Shown one piece after another: positions 23,855 to 32,598 of a stretch of DNA of 41,380 nt (its first letter is position 1; each line of letters begins with the position of its first letter). Both the position numbers and the translations under genes were made by a program. This DNA comes from Kiritimatiellia bacterium (lineage in GTDB: Bacteria > Verrucomicrobiota > Kiritimatiellia > RFP12 > JAAYLN01), in assembly GCA_017458965.1 (NCBI GenBank), contig JAFSZJ010000098.1:1-41380 (forward strand), read 5' to 3'. The notes below the pieces were generated by a model that saw only the letters and a program-made list of their open reading frames with translations, made no database searches and was not told where the DNA came from.

Positions 23855-24778
23855 TCATTTCCCCAGGAACGGCGCCAGAGAGGCGGTCCGCACCCGTCCG
23901 CCGCCCTCCTCGGCGTCCGACTCCCGCACAACATCGAGGAAGAACGTTTCGAGGTCGATGCGCGGGCTATCGACCGACACAGCTTTGCCCGTGGCCTTTT
24001 CAAGAGCCGCCTTCGCCGGAGTCTCGTCGCCGCGACGAAGGCCGGGGACCGTGAATCGTATCGCGTCGGGACGCGACAGCAGTTCGTCTATGCGCCCCTC
24101 GGCTCTGAGGAGTCCGTCGGATATTATGGCGACGCGGTCGCAGACATCCTCGACGTCCGCGAGGAGATGCGACGTCATGAAGACCGTCTTGCCGGCGGAT
24201 GAAAGCGCACGGATCCAGTCCTTGACGTCACGCGAAGCGATCGGATCAAGACCGGACGTCGGCTCGTCCAGTATCAGAAGCTCGGGGTCGTTTATCAGCG
24301 CCTGCGCGAAGCCGACGCGCCTCGCCATGCCCTTGGAGAACTGGGAGATCTCCATATCCGCGACTTTGGAGAGTCCGACCATCTCCAGAAGCTGGGCCGA
24401 GCGCTCACGGGTCGTGGCACCGTCAAGGCCGAACAGACCCGCGTAGTAGCGAAGAGTTTCACGCGGAGTCAGGAACCGATGCAAGTTCGAGACTTCCGGC
24501 AGATAGCCGATCCTTCTCTTGACGGCGACATCGTCAGGGGAGTGGGAGAGTACACGGACGCTGCCGGAAGTCGGGCGGACAAGCCCGAGGACGATCTTGA
24601 TGGTGGTGCTCTTCCCTGATCCATTCGGACCAAGAAGCCCGAAGACCTCCCCACGCGATACGGATAGATCCAAACCGCGAAGCGCCTGCGTCCTCGGCCT
24701 TCTCCAAAAGTCAAGGTAGGTCTTCGCAAGGCCTCGGATGCTTATTGCCGCATCCTTGCCGATGTCATCTTGCCCCAT
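23855..24778 (-). CDS. ABC transporter ATP-binding protein (ABC-2 exporter)
   Basis: 307 residues. Walker A is LLGPNGSGKST (Lys56). The signature loop is ISQFSKGMARRVGFAQAL, and Walker B is LLILDEPTSGLD. The C-terminal ~80 residues follow the CcmA/NatA-type domain. The start ATG (MGQDDIG) was chosen because family similarity begins soon after; a longer frame upstream reads through the promoter region. An extended -10 (TGGTACGAT, 24816-24824) lies 37 bases before it. First gene of the long minus-strand run. Confidence 0.93.
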   Translation of the reverse strand: MGQDDIGKDAAISIRGLAKTYLDFWRRPRTQALRGLDLSVSRGEVFGLLGPNGSGKSTTIKIVLGLVRPTSGSVRVLSHSPDDVAVKRRIGYLPEVSNLHRFLTPRETLRYYAGLFGLDGATTRERSAQLLEMVGLSKVADMEISQFSKGMARRVGFAQALINDPELLILDEPTSGLDPIASRDVKDWIRALSSAGKTVFMTSHLLADVEDVCDRVAIISDGLLRAEGRIDELLSRPDAIRFTVPGLRRGDETPAKAALEKATGKAVSVDSPRIDLETFFLDVVRESDAEEGGGRVRTASLAPFLGK

Positions 24779-24815
24779 TGGAACTCCAAACCCGGACTCA
24801 TCCGGCAACATGCGA

Positions 24816-24824
24816 ATCGTACCA
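24816..24824 (-). promoter_or_regulatory. Extended -10 promoter for the ABC exporter / manC run
   Basis: The minus strand reads TGGTACGAT, 37 bases before the ATPase start. It forms a divergent pair with TGGTAGTAT at 24860-24868. No good -35 is seen. Confidence 0.45.
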
Positions 24825-24859
24825 CAGATCATTCGCCATTCGCCAAAGGAGAACGCATA

Positions 24860-24868
24860 TGGTAGTAT
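24860..24868 (+). promoter_or_regulatory. Extended -10 promoter for the small secreted protein gene
   Basis: TGGTAGTAT matches the TGnTAnnAT pattern seen at other starts in this window. Transcription would begin near 24875, at the edge of the 24874-24893 hairpin, placing that hairpin at the 5' end of the mRNA. Confidence 0.4.
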
Positions 24869-24873
24869 CTGGA

Positions 24874-24893
24874 CATGCGCTTTAGTGCGCATG
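24874..24893 (+). other. Hairpin in the 5' untranslated region
   Basis: A perfect 7-bp stem CATGCGC / GCGCATG with loop TTTAGT lies between the promoter and the strong ribosome-binding site AAGGAGGT (24900-24907). It could protect the 5' end of the mRNA; a regulatory role is speculation. Confidence 0.6.
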
Positions 24894-24914
24894 CAATTCA
24901 AGGAGGTTGAGGAT

Positions 24915-25439
24915 ATGTTCAAGTGCAGGACAATCATTGCGGCGGCCATGGCGGTCCTCTTCGCAGGTGCGGCGATGGCGCTGGACGCATACTATGTCGT
25001 GGCTATCACGAGCATGACCGGGGAGAAAACCTACGAGGTCATGGACAAGGAGCGGTTGGCGGCGTTCAAGAAGCAGATAGCCCTTGAAGCGCGCTTCTTC
25101 ATGAAGGCTGTATCCAACGTGCAGAAGGAGTGGATGTCTCCGGAGCGCAAGGACTCGCACCAGTACCGTTGGCAGGGCCAGAAGCTGAAGCCGCGCGCCG
25201 CGAGGGAGTCGCAGCCGTACACGAGCCAGGAGAAGGCGACCGAAAAGGCCGACAAGATGATGGACAAGGCGCTCGGCCTAGACGACCCGAAGAAGAAGAA
25301 ACGGACAAAGCTCTCCGAGAAGGAGGAGGAGAAACTCTACAAGGAGAGGATGCGCAAGCAGGAGCTCGACGAGCTTGCGGCCGAAGTCCAGAAGGAGATC
25401 GACTCCCTAATCGCCGCCGCAGCAGCCGCGACCAAGTAA
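24915..25439 (+). CDS. Small secreted, highly charged protein of unknown function
   Basis: 174 residues. The ATG is fixed by AAGGAGGT seven bases upstream and gives a clear signal peptide (MFKCRTIIAAAMAVLFAGAAMA, cleavage near ALDA). The first ~80 mature residues (YYVVAITSMTGEKTYEVMDK) may form a small fold. The rest is helical and rich in Lys, Glu and Arg (DPKKKKRTKLSEKEEEKLY), likely a coiled coil ending in an alanine run. No family recognised. An extracytoplasmic structural or chaperone-like role is possible but unproven. nth starts ten bases after its stop. Confidence 0.8.
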   Translation: MFKCRTIIAAAMAVLFAGAAMALDAYYVVAITSMTGEKTYEVMDKERLAAFKKQIALEARFFMKAVSNVQKEWMSPERKDSHQYRWQGQKLKPRAARESQPYTSQEKATEKADKMMDKALGLDDPKKKKRTKLSEKEEEKLYKERMRKQELDELAAEVQKEIDSLIAAAAAATK

Positions 25440-25449
25440 TGGACATGCG

Positions 25450-26130
25450 ATGAAGATCGCCGATCTACCATCCGTCGTCCGCCGGCTCAAGGACGACTAC
25501 AATTCGCACCGCGCTCCCATCATGGAGCTTGTGGCGGAGCAGACGAACGACCCTTTCCGCGTACTAGTCGGAACAATACTCAGCGCCCGCACGAAGGACG
25601 CATGCACGGCGGGCGCATGCCGTAGGCTCTTCGCGAAGGCCACTACCCCGGAGGAGCTGGACGCCCTGTCCGAGGAAGAGGTGAAGTCGCTGATATACCC
25701 GGTGGGATTCTCCGCCACGAAGGCGCGGATGCTGAAGAGGCTGCCGTCAGTTCTGCGCGAGCGCTTCGGCGGCGTGCTGCCGGACGATGTCGAGAGCCTC
25801 TGCGAGCTGCCAGGCGTCGGCCGCAAGACGGCGAACCTCGTCGTGGCGCTTGGCTTCAACAAGCCGGCGATATGCGTGGACGTCCATGTCCATCGCATAT
25901 CGAACCGCTTCGGCCTCATCAGCACACAGACGCCGCTCGAGACGGAGATGACCCTGCGGCGCATCCTGCCAGTCCGCTACTGGCAGACGTGGAACAGCTA
26001 CCTAGTCGCCTTCGGACAGACACGGTGCTCGCCGCGCAACCCGAAATGCCAGGGCTGCCCCATCGTGCGCTGGTGCGACTACGGCGCTACTCGAGTTCAA
26101 CAAGCGCCAGCGAAGGGCCGTCGGGCGTAG
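25450..26130 (+). CDS. nth: Endonuclease III (DNA glycosylase/AP lyase)
   Basis: 226 residues; removes oxidised pyrimidines from DNA and cuts the abasic site. The helix-hairpin-helix LPGVGRKTANLV contains the catalytic Lys126, and the catalytic Asp144 follows in CVDVHVHRISNR. The 4Fe-4S cluster motif C-x6-C-x2-C-x5-C is complete (Cys193, 200, 203, 209). The C-terminus extends about 17 residues past the cluster, so the gene overlaps the convergent unknown gene by 44 bases. Confidence 0.96.
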   Translation: MKIADLPSVVRRLKDDYNSHRAPIMELVAEQTNDPFRVLVGTILSARTKDACTAGACRRLFAKATTPEELDALSEEEVKSLIYPVGFSATKARMLKRLPSVLRERFGGVLPDDVESLCELPGVGRKTANLVVALGFNKPAICVDVHVHRISNRFGLISTQTPLETEMTLRRILPVRYWQTWNSYLVAFGQTRCSPRNPKCQGCPIVRWCDYGATRVQQAPAKGRRA

Positions 26131-28144
26131 AGATCTCGCGGGCCCCGTAATTCACATGGACCGTCTCGGCTGGTTTTCCGCCGTACACGGGTTTGACGAT
26201 CTTTTCGCCAGAGGCGTTGAAGGCGACAGGCTCCTCTCCGTCGCGGACGCGCGTCCAGCCAGAGACGCGCCCAGACTTGTCGTACGCGTAGATGTCGCGC
26301 CAGTCCTTTGGCAGCGATATCTCGGGATCGACGTACCGTGACCTCCCGGAGGCGTAATCCACCCCGAGGATTTGATGGTCCTGCGAATATGTCCTGTTCT
26401 CGTTGGCGAGGAAGAAGCAGGAGAAGAAAGCCGCGGGCGAGTAATGGGTGCCGTCATCGGCTATCAGCGCGATCTCCACGCGGGATGACGGCATTCCGAA
26501 CGGGGTGTCGAACGGGGCCTCATGGTAGTCGATCTCGACATCGACGACCCTGCGGGTGTCATCGTGCGGCTTTATGCGTATCTTGTCGTTGTCGCCCTGG
26601 ATGATGACCCAGTGATACGCGAGCTTCGTGTCGGCGCGGGGGTTGACGGGCATGGCCTCAAGCGTGTACTTGCGCGTGTATGCCATGCCGCGGAAGACGC
26701 GGCAGATCGCGAACGGCGTCTCGGCAAGTGCTTCGCCGCGCGCCAGATCGAAGTAATCCACGCCCGGCGTCTTGTCGGCACCCTCCTCGCCTATCATGCG
26801 GAGGGCCACCATCGGGGGCAACGAGTTTGTGGTGAGGGAGTGCGCCGCCTCGACCAGGCGGACGAGGTCGATCCTGTCGCCGTTCATGACGATGGGATGC
26901 GACGATGGCACAAGGTAGTCGGTACGGCGGAAGATGTCCTTCTGCGAAGAGTAGATCAGGTAGCGCAGGACGGGAGCGACCAGATGGGCGCGCACCAGGC
27001 GCTCCTTCGTCTCAGGCCTCAACGCCGCGAGCGCGGCGGCGAGGGCGTTCATGATCGGTCTGTCGGTCCAGGATGATCCATGCGATATGTAGATGTACGG
27101 CGTGCGGGAGGGGAATACATCACCGGCAATTGTCGGGAGGTAGTCATGGTGCTGCGGGTACACGTACATCTCGTTGTTGAGGTACTGCTGGACGAGATAT
27201 CGCATGTTCTGGCCAAGCGCGTTGCGGGCCGTGCTGCGCCATGCAGGGCCCTGCGTCAACGCCGTCGAGCTGTTTCCGATCACGGTCTGGCCCGCGAAGG
27301 TTATCAGCGTCGCGCCCATGTTGTCGATGCCGTTCGACACGGCCTCCTGCCCGTATCTGATCGGCGTAAGGCCGGGGAACATCCTGCGGTCTATGGTTGA
27401 GTGGCCCCTGTCGAGGTTGTCGTAGAGGTCGCCCCAGTTGCCGGCCGCAGTCCCCTCCTCCTGCCAGGCGAGAAGCTTCTCGCCTGCCTTGCCGGGAAGG
27501 CGCGCGTAGAGGTTCGTCGGCATCTCGTCAGGGCGCAGCTGGATGGCGAATAGGGATATGAAGCCTCCGTTCTCCATGTCCCATGTCGTGTTGGAGGAAT
27601 CGACCCTGGCGACCTTGGGGACATCGACTTTGAACGGCCGTGTGACGCGCCTCCGCTTATCAGGATGGAGGGCAAGGTCATGAGCTTCGGCGAGGATATC
27701 CGCAAAGGTCTTCTCGCGGCGAAGGACGGCCAGGTCGGGATCCGCGGCAATGGCGTTCGAGTCCGTGAAACCGAGGCGCACGGCCTCCGCGAGAATGGCT
27801 AACGCCTCGCGTGGCTTGCCTACCCGTGTGCGGGCGCAGGCGAGGTTGTAGCGCCAGGTGGCGTCCTCGGGGAATATCCGCACGGCGTATGTCGCGATCT
27901 CATCCATCGCCCGGTAGTCGTTCTTTTCGATGGCTTTCTTCAACTGCCCTACGAGCTGCCGGTGGAGGGCATGAAGCCTCGGCATCGCGAAAACGCTGTC
28001 AGCCGGCGCGACCACTGCCGGTCCTGTCTGAGCGACCTGCGCTTGCGTCGGCGACGCAAGCATGGTCGCCGTCAAAGCCAATGAAAGCCCCGCAATGCGT
28101 ACGCCTGCGGGTATATCGAGGGAAAAGACTCTCTTCCGTTCCAT
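26087..28144 (-). CDS. Large secreted protein of unknown function with TPR-like N-terminus
   Basis: 685 residues. The signal peptide runs to about SPTQAQ. Residues ~60-150 look like tetratricopeptide helices (ATWRYNLACARTRVGKPREALAILAEA). The remainder mixes helices and strands, with phrases such as YIYISHGSSWTDRPIMNALAAALAAL and a late beta-rich part (about 520-685). I recognise no enzyme motif. It is transcribed alone from TGGTATAAT, which lies six bases before the ATG, so it is probably leaderless. The 3' end overlaps nth by 44 bases. Likely periplasmic or surface-located. The family may be limited to relatives. Confidence 0.8.
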   Translation of the reverse strand: MERKRVFSLDIPAGVRIAGLSLALTATMLASPTQAQVAQTGPAVVAPADSVFAMPRLHALHRQLVGQLKKAIEKNDYRAMDEIATYAVRIFPEDATWRYNLACARTRVGKPREALAILAEAVRLGFTDSNAIAADPDLAVLRREKTFADILAEAHDLALHPDKRRRVTRPFKVDVPKVARVDSSNTTWDMENGGFISLFAIQLRPDEMPTNLYARLPGKAGEKLLAWQEEGTAAGNWGDLYDNLDRGHSTIDRRMFPGLTPIRYGQEAVSNGIDNMGATLITFAGQTVIGNSSTALTQGPAWRSTARNALGQNMRYLVQQYLNNEMYVYPQHHDYLPTIAGDVFPSRTPYIYISHGSSWTDRPIMNALAAALAALRPETKERLVRAHLVAPVLRYLIYSSQKDIFRRTDYLVPSSHPIVMNGDRIDLVRLVEAAHSLTTNSLPPMVALRMIGEEGADKTPGVDYFDLARGEALAETPFAICRVFRGMAYTRKYTLEAMPVNPRADTKLAYHWVIIQGDNDKIRIKPHDDTRRVVDVEIDYHEAPFDTPFGMPSSRVEIALIADDGTHYSPAAFFSCFFLANENRTYSQDHQILGVDYASGRSRYVDPEISLPKDWRDIYAYDKSGRVSGWTRVRDGEEPVAFNASGEKIVKPVYGGKPAETVHVNYGAREISTPDGPSLALVELE

Positions 28145-28150
28145 GCGTCG

Positions 28151-28159
28151 ATTATACCA
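28151..28159 (-). promoter_or_regulatory. Extended -10 (TGGTATAAT) directly before the unknown secreted gene
   Basis: The minus strand reads TGGTATAAT followed by six bases (CGACGC) and the ATG at 28144. It gives a leaderless or nearly leaderless mRNA. The core is identical to the promoters at 33549-33557 and 33589-33597. Confidence 0.65.
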
Positions 28160-28263
28160 CCGGACTATACATTCCCATTATGATTTGGCTTGAAATCGAT
28201 CAGGGATGATGAAAAGATTGTCATGAAAACGCCGGCCACTCCGGTGGAAAGGAACGCATCAAC

Positions 28264-31200
28264 ATGAACACAGGCTCCATACGCTCCGCGCTTCGCCCGC
28301 TTATGCTCGCGGCATTCGTATCCGTAGCAATCGCGCTTCCGGCCGTCGCCGACGGACGCGCAGATCTGCCGCTCGACCTGAAGCCTCTCGCGCTCGAGAC
28401 ATACGGACTTCGCGGCGCGGTAGCCGTGAACTCCAATGTCGTCGTCGCCGTTCTCGGCGCATCGACCACAGGTGAACGCCTGAAGACCGTCTCATGGAGG
28501 GTGCGAAGCGAGGAGGATCCGGACTACGCATACCCGCTCTTCATCAAGCCGAAGGCCGTCGCCAAGGTCATCGACGAGGTCGAGTTCCCGCTTCCCGAAA
28601 ACTTCAAGGCTCCGGATCCGGCCAAGAACAAGATGCAGCGGTATCTTGTCGCCCTGACGCTCCCGCGCCCGCTCAGGCAAGGTGTCCGCTACGGCCTCGT
28701 GCTTCACGGCGACGGCGGACTGGCCACCGGTGGCAAGTCCGGATGCCAATTCACTTGGGACGGCTCCGTATTAGACGACCCGGAGAAGGTCCGTGTGCCG
28801 GCGGACGATATCGCGGCGCGGATGGTCGGACTCCGCCGCGTGTCGCCGCTTGGCGATGGCAAGATCGCCTTGGAGTTCGGCGCCACCTTCTCGACATCCG
28901 GGGGATGCGACCTGCGGAACTATGAAGTCACGGTCAACGGCGAACGCATGACTTTCGACGCATTCGGGCGACGTTCGAAGATCGACGTCTACCTGCCCAT
29001 TGGCTGGCCCTTCAAGACCATCCTACAGCACGAAATCTTCCTGGACCTAGGTCGCGACCTCAAACCCGGCGACCGTGTTGAGGTGAAGGTCGGGCCTGCG
29101 GTCTGCTCCGGCGAGCGGGAGGCCTCGTTCGTCTTCGATCCATCTACCACGATCTCAAGGTCCATCCAAGCCAACCAGATCGGCTATCTCCCCGACGCGC
29201 CCAAGGTGGCGTATCTCGGCTTCTGGCTAGGCTCCTTCCCGGAGAAGCCGAAGTCGGTGGACAAGTTCGACTACTCCACACCCCCTACCCCGGAGGCCGC
29301 GTACTTCGTCCAGCCACCGGCGGAGGAGACGGCGGTCGCAGAAGATCCAGCCGCGGAGACGGACCCGAATTCGAGCCGCTACGAGGACCTGGCGCCATAC
29401 GCCCTGCGCTTCCGCGAGGCGCCGGCCTTCGAGCTGGTCCGCGAGAAGGACGGCAAAGTCGCCTATTCGGGCATAGCCCGCTTCGTGCACAACGGGCTCC
29501 TTAACGACGGCCGCGTCAACCACTCTGCCGAAAACGTCTATGTGCTGGACTTCACGGACTTCGCCACGTCTGGACGCTACTACCTCCGCGTTTCTGGCGT
29601 CGGGCGCTCCATCGCCTTCGACATCTCGGCAGACGTGTACGCCCGCCCGTTCAAAGTTCAGTCCACCGGCGTCTTCGCCCAGCGCTGCGGAATCGAACTG
29701 ACGCCGGACCGCGCACCCCACTGGCATCGCATCGCGTGCCACACGAACGGCGTCCAGCTGACCACCGTTGCGAAGTGGAAGCATCCCAGCTTCGGCCCGT
29801 TCCGCGAGAACCCGGTCCCCTCGCCCAACCCGGACTACCCGCGCCTGGCCGCGATACACGAGGCGCTCCTTGCCGACAAGACGCTCGTCGCGCGCTTCCC
29901 GCTAGAAGGCGACATGTCGAACACAGTCGCGGGGGCGTCCGTGGCGCTCTCGCGGACAGGCGAAGGCTGCACATTCGTCGATGACGCCACTATCGGAGCG
30001 AAGGTGCTTCGCACTGGGCGCAAAGGCAACGGCTTCACTGGCGAGTTCCCCATCGACCCGGCCGTCGGCGCTACCGCCACATTCTGGATGCTCCGCGAGG
30101 ACGTGGACGGCAACAACTACAGCGGCGACCTGATCCGTTTCGGCGGAAGCAAGGGGTCTAGCCTGGTCTTTACAGCGAGCTGGGGCATCCTGAAGCTAGG
30201 CGGCGCCACATGGCGACGCGTCGGCGACAGGAAATGGCGCCATTACGCGATCCGCATCTCGCCAGTCGGCGACGACGGGAAGATGGAGGCCGTGCTCACC
30301 GTGGATGGCGAAAAGGCCGCTCAGCAGAGGATCAAGCCGCCGGAGACGGATGAGTTCACCTTCGCAGGCGCGACCGGCGATGGCGCCGCAGGAAGCCACT
30401 TCAGCGATCTGCGGCTATACGGACGCGTGTTGTCCGGAACTGATCTCACGAACCTGGCCACGCGGGCGTCGAAGACGATTCCCGCCGTCATCCCCCTTGT
30501 CGGCGGGCATCACGACGCCGGCGACTACAACCCGCGCTGCCACATCGAGGTGGCGCAGACTCTTCTTGCAGCATACGAGCACGCGCCGCGCAAGTTCTTC
30601 GACGGGCAGCTCGACATACCGGAGGCCGGCAACGGGCTTCCCGACATCGTTGACGAGGCTCTCTGGGCGCTTAAGCCCTGGACCTACCTCCAGGATGTCG
30701 ACGGCGGCGTCCGGGCCGGAACGGAATCGGCTGGCGACCCCAACTTCCACCAGACGGTGGAGCTGGACGACAAGGGCGACTTCGCCTACGACAAGGACAG
30801 CAAGGCGTCGTTCATCTTCGCCGGCGCGTTCGCGCAGGCGTCGCGCATCCTTGCCTCATGCGGCCGCGCCAAAGAGGCGGCGGACTTCCTCTCCCGCGCC
30901 CGCCGCGCTTACGCATGGGCAGTTGAAAACGTCCCCGAAGGCCTCTCGTCGCAGGGGCAGTTCACGGAGTACCGTCTGTCATCCCGCGCCTACGCCGCCG
31001 CCGAGCTTCTCCACACCACCGGCGAGGAGGCGTTCCTGCGCGACTTCCGCGAATGCTCGCCGTGGGGTTCGTACAAGGATGCGGATATCCGAGTCCACGG
31101 CAAGTACGAGGCAGCCGAAGCCGCTTATGCCTTCGTGCGCGACCCTGCCGCGAAGAACCGCGACCCGGCCTTGTATGAAAGCGTCCGCGCCGCAATCCTC

Positions 31201-31695
31201 CGCGAGGCGGACTGGTACATCAAGGGTTCCGACGCCATGGCGTACAAGTTCGTCCGCCACCCCGACGCGCCAATCAACTGGGGTACCGGTGCGTATGGCA
31301 ACCACATCCCACCGGTCCTGGCCGCATGGTTCCTTACAGGCGACGGGAAGTATCGCGACTGGATCGTTCGCACATGCGACGTCATGCTGGGGGCCAATCC
31401 GCTTGGCCTCTCATGGATAACGGGTCTTGGCGAACGCGGGATCAGGGCGCCTCTCCACAACAGCCGCTACCGTCCCGAGGGGCTTGTCGTGGACGGCTTG
31501 CAGGGCGAGGGCCCGGTCGGGAGCGGACGGGCATACAACTACAAGGAGACCGTCCATCCGGCCCACGACCCCAAATTCGCGGTCATGCACTCCTTCGTGG
31601 ACTGCCACTTCGCGATAGGCATGGACGAGGGTGTGGTGGTACACCAGGCACTCGACATGGCGATCTTCGGGCTGCTGCTGCCCGATGCGCGGTAA
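28264..31695 (+). CDS. Secreted GH9 glycoside hydrolase with Ig-like and inserted LamG-like domains
   Basis: 1143 residues, with a signal peptide (cleavage near AVADG). Residues ~200-460 contain the cellulase N-terminal Ig-like domain (SIQANQIGYLPDAPKVAYL, then YVLDFTDFATSGRYYLRVSG). The GH9 barrel begins with FKVQSTGVFAQRCG; a concanavalin/LamG-like domain (about 541-735, LVARFPLEGDM ... LRLYGRVLSG) is inserted before GGHHDAGDYN, which holds Asp751 and Asp754. Near the end, FVDCHFAIGMDEG keeps the Asp-to-Glu spacing of the second GH9 signature, with Glu1122 as likely acid, though aromatic and Asn positions differ. GH9 enzymes are mostly endoglucanases; some cleave other beta-glucans. A GGAAAGG-type ribosome site precedes the start. 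Convergent with the PIG-L gene, 17 bases apart. Confidence 0.88.
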   Translation: MNTGSIRSALRPLMLAAFVSVAIALPAVADGRADLPLDLKPLALETYGLRGAVAVNSNVVVAVLGASTTGERLKTVSWRVRSEEDPDYAYPLFIKPKAVAKVIDEVEFPLPENFKAPDPAKNKMQRYLVALTLPRPLRQGVRYGLVLHGDGGLATGGKSGCQFTWDGSVLDDPEKVRVPADDIAARMVGLRRVSPLGDGKIALEFGATFSTSGGCDLRNYEVTVNGERMTFDAFGRRSKIDVYLPIGWPFKTILQHEIFLDLGRDLKPGDRVEVKVGPAVCSGEREASFVFDPSTTISRSIQANQIGYLPDAPKVAYLGFWLGSFPEKPKSVDKFDYSTPPTPEAAYFVQPPAEETAVAEDPAAETDPNSSRYEDLAPYALRFREAPAFELVREKDGKVAYSGIARFVHNGLLNDGRVNHSAENVYVLDFTDFATSGRYYLRVSGVGRSIAFDISADVYARPFKVQSTGVFAQRCGIELTPDRAPHWHRIACHTNGVQLTTVAKWKHPSFGPFRENPVPSPNPDYPRLAAIHEALLADKTLVARFPLEGDMSNTVAGASVALSRTGEGCTFVDDATIGAKVLRTGRKGNGFTGEFPIDPAVGATATFWMLREDVDGNNYSGDLIRFGGSKGSSLVFTASWGILKLGGATWRRVGDRKWRHYAIRISPVGDDGKMEAVLTVDGEKAAQQRIKPPETDEFTFAGATGDGAAGSHFSDLRLYGRVLSGTDLTNLATRASKTIPAVIPLVGGHHDAGDYNPRCHIEVAQTLLAAYEHAPRKFFDGQLDIPEAGNGLPDIVDEALWALKPWTYLQDVDGGVRAGTESAGDPNFHQTVELDDKGDFAYDKDSKASFIFAGAFAQASRILASCGRAKEAADFLSRARRAYAWAVENVPEGLSSQGQFTEYRLSSRAYAAAELLHTTGEEAFLRDFRECSPWGSYKDADIRVHGKYEAAEAAYAFVRDPAAKNRDPALYESVRAAILREADWYIKGSDAMAYKFVRHPDAPINWGTGAYGNHIPPVLAAWFLTGDGKYRDWIVRTCDVMLGANPLGLSWITGLGERGIRAPLHNSRYRPEGLVVDGLQGEGPVGSGRAYNYKETVHPAHDPKFAVMHSFVDCHFAIGMDEGVVVHQALDMAIFGLLLPDAR

Positions 31696-31712
31696 AGCGC
31701 CGCGCCGATCGC

Positions 31713-32489
31713 TCACGCCTTTGCAGGAGACAGAAGCGCGTCCGATCCAAGAACCTCGGACAGAGGGTCGAAGCCGCCATCGCAGAAGCCGAGGCGGTTG
31801 TGGCGGGACCATCCTTCGGCGAAGCGGCATGCGCCGCCGGACATGGCGCCCATCTCGGCGCACAGCGAATGCATCGTCTCGAGGTAGGCATCCATGCCCT
31901 GGGAATCGTCCAGCCAGTCGCGCTGGCTCCGGTGCTCGGCGAGGGCCGCCGTCTTGGCGTCCATGACGTCATCGACGGCGACCAGGAACTCTGGGCGGCG
32001 GAAGGCGCCCATGGAGTCGCGGTGGCCGTGAGGCTGCGCGTGATAGACCATTACGGGGTTCTCCGCGATGGGGCGCGGCGGATCGCACGGCGCGTTCGGC
32101 ATACCGCGGCAGAAGCCGGCCATGACAGCCAGGCGCGCCGTGAAAACATGGTCCTCCATGTAGTCGAAGAGCGACGGCACGAGAAGGATGTCAGGCGCCA
32201 CCTCGCGGACGGCGGAGATGGCCTTGGCCAGACAGGGCTTGTCGTAGAAGACTTCGAGATCATGCGCGAAAGGCGGATGATATGCGGCTCCAAGCAAGCG
32301 GGCCGCGGAGGCCGCCTCCGCTCCGCGAATGCGGGCGGTGTCGGCGGCGTTCGTGACGTTCGACCCGCAGCACCCGTCGCAGAAGGTCATGTAGTGAAGC
32401 TCGCACCCGGCCTGGGCAAGGCGCAGCATGGTCCCAGCCATGCCGAACTCGATGTCGTCGGGGTGCGCCCCGATTGCCATGACTTTCAT
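31713..32489 (-). CDS. PIG-L (LmbE) family deacetylase
   Basis: 258 residues. AHPDD (His9, Asp11, Asp12) begins the zinc-binding motif, and the second metal ligand motif is MEDH (His114). These enzymes remove N-acetyl groups from GlcNAc-type substrates. The start ATG has AAGGA eight bases upstream. The gene follows the NagB-like gene in the same direction across a repeat-filled gap of about 110 bases. PIG-L and NagB-like domains occur fused in single proteins in other bacteria (PRK02122, from memory), so joint action on amino sugars is likely. Confidence 0.88.
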   Translation of the reverse strand: MKVMAIGAHPDDIEFGMAGTMLRLAQAGCELHYMTFCDGCCGSNVTNAADTARIRGAEAASAARLLGAAYHPPFAHDLEVFYDKPCLAKAISAVREVAPDILLVPSLFDYMEDHVFTARLAVMAGFCRGMPNAPCDPPRPIAENPVMVYHAQPHGHRDSMGAFRRPEFLVAVDDVMDAKTAALAEHRSQRDWLDDSQGMDAYLETMHSLCAEMGAMSGGACRFAEGWSRHNRLGFCDGGFDPLSEVLGSDALLSPAKA

Positions 32490-32598
32490 ATCACGTCCTT
32501 GTTGAGGAGTTGAGAAGTTGAGAAGTTGGGAAGTTGAGGAGTTGAGAGTTGGTGGTTTTCCTACACTAGCCACTAGAACTAGCCACTAGAACTAGTGA
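32490..32598. repeat. Spacer with 8-bp and CTAG repeats
   Basis: No gene here. 32501-32548 holds six octamers of GTTGAGAA type in phase, giving a CU-rich leader before the PIG-L gene. 32565-32604 holds a 13-bp CTAG repeat (ACTAGCCACTAGA), which includes the NagB-like stop codon (TAG, 32599-32601). Confidence 0.9.
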
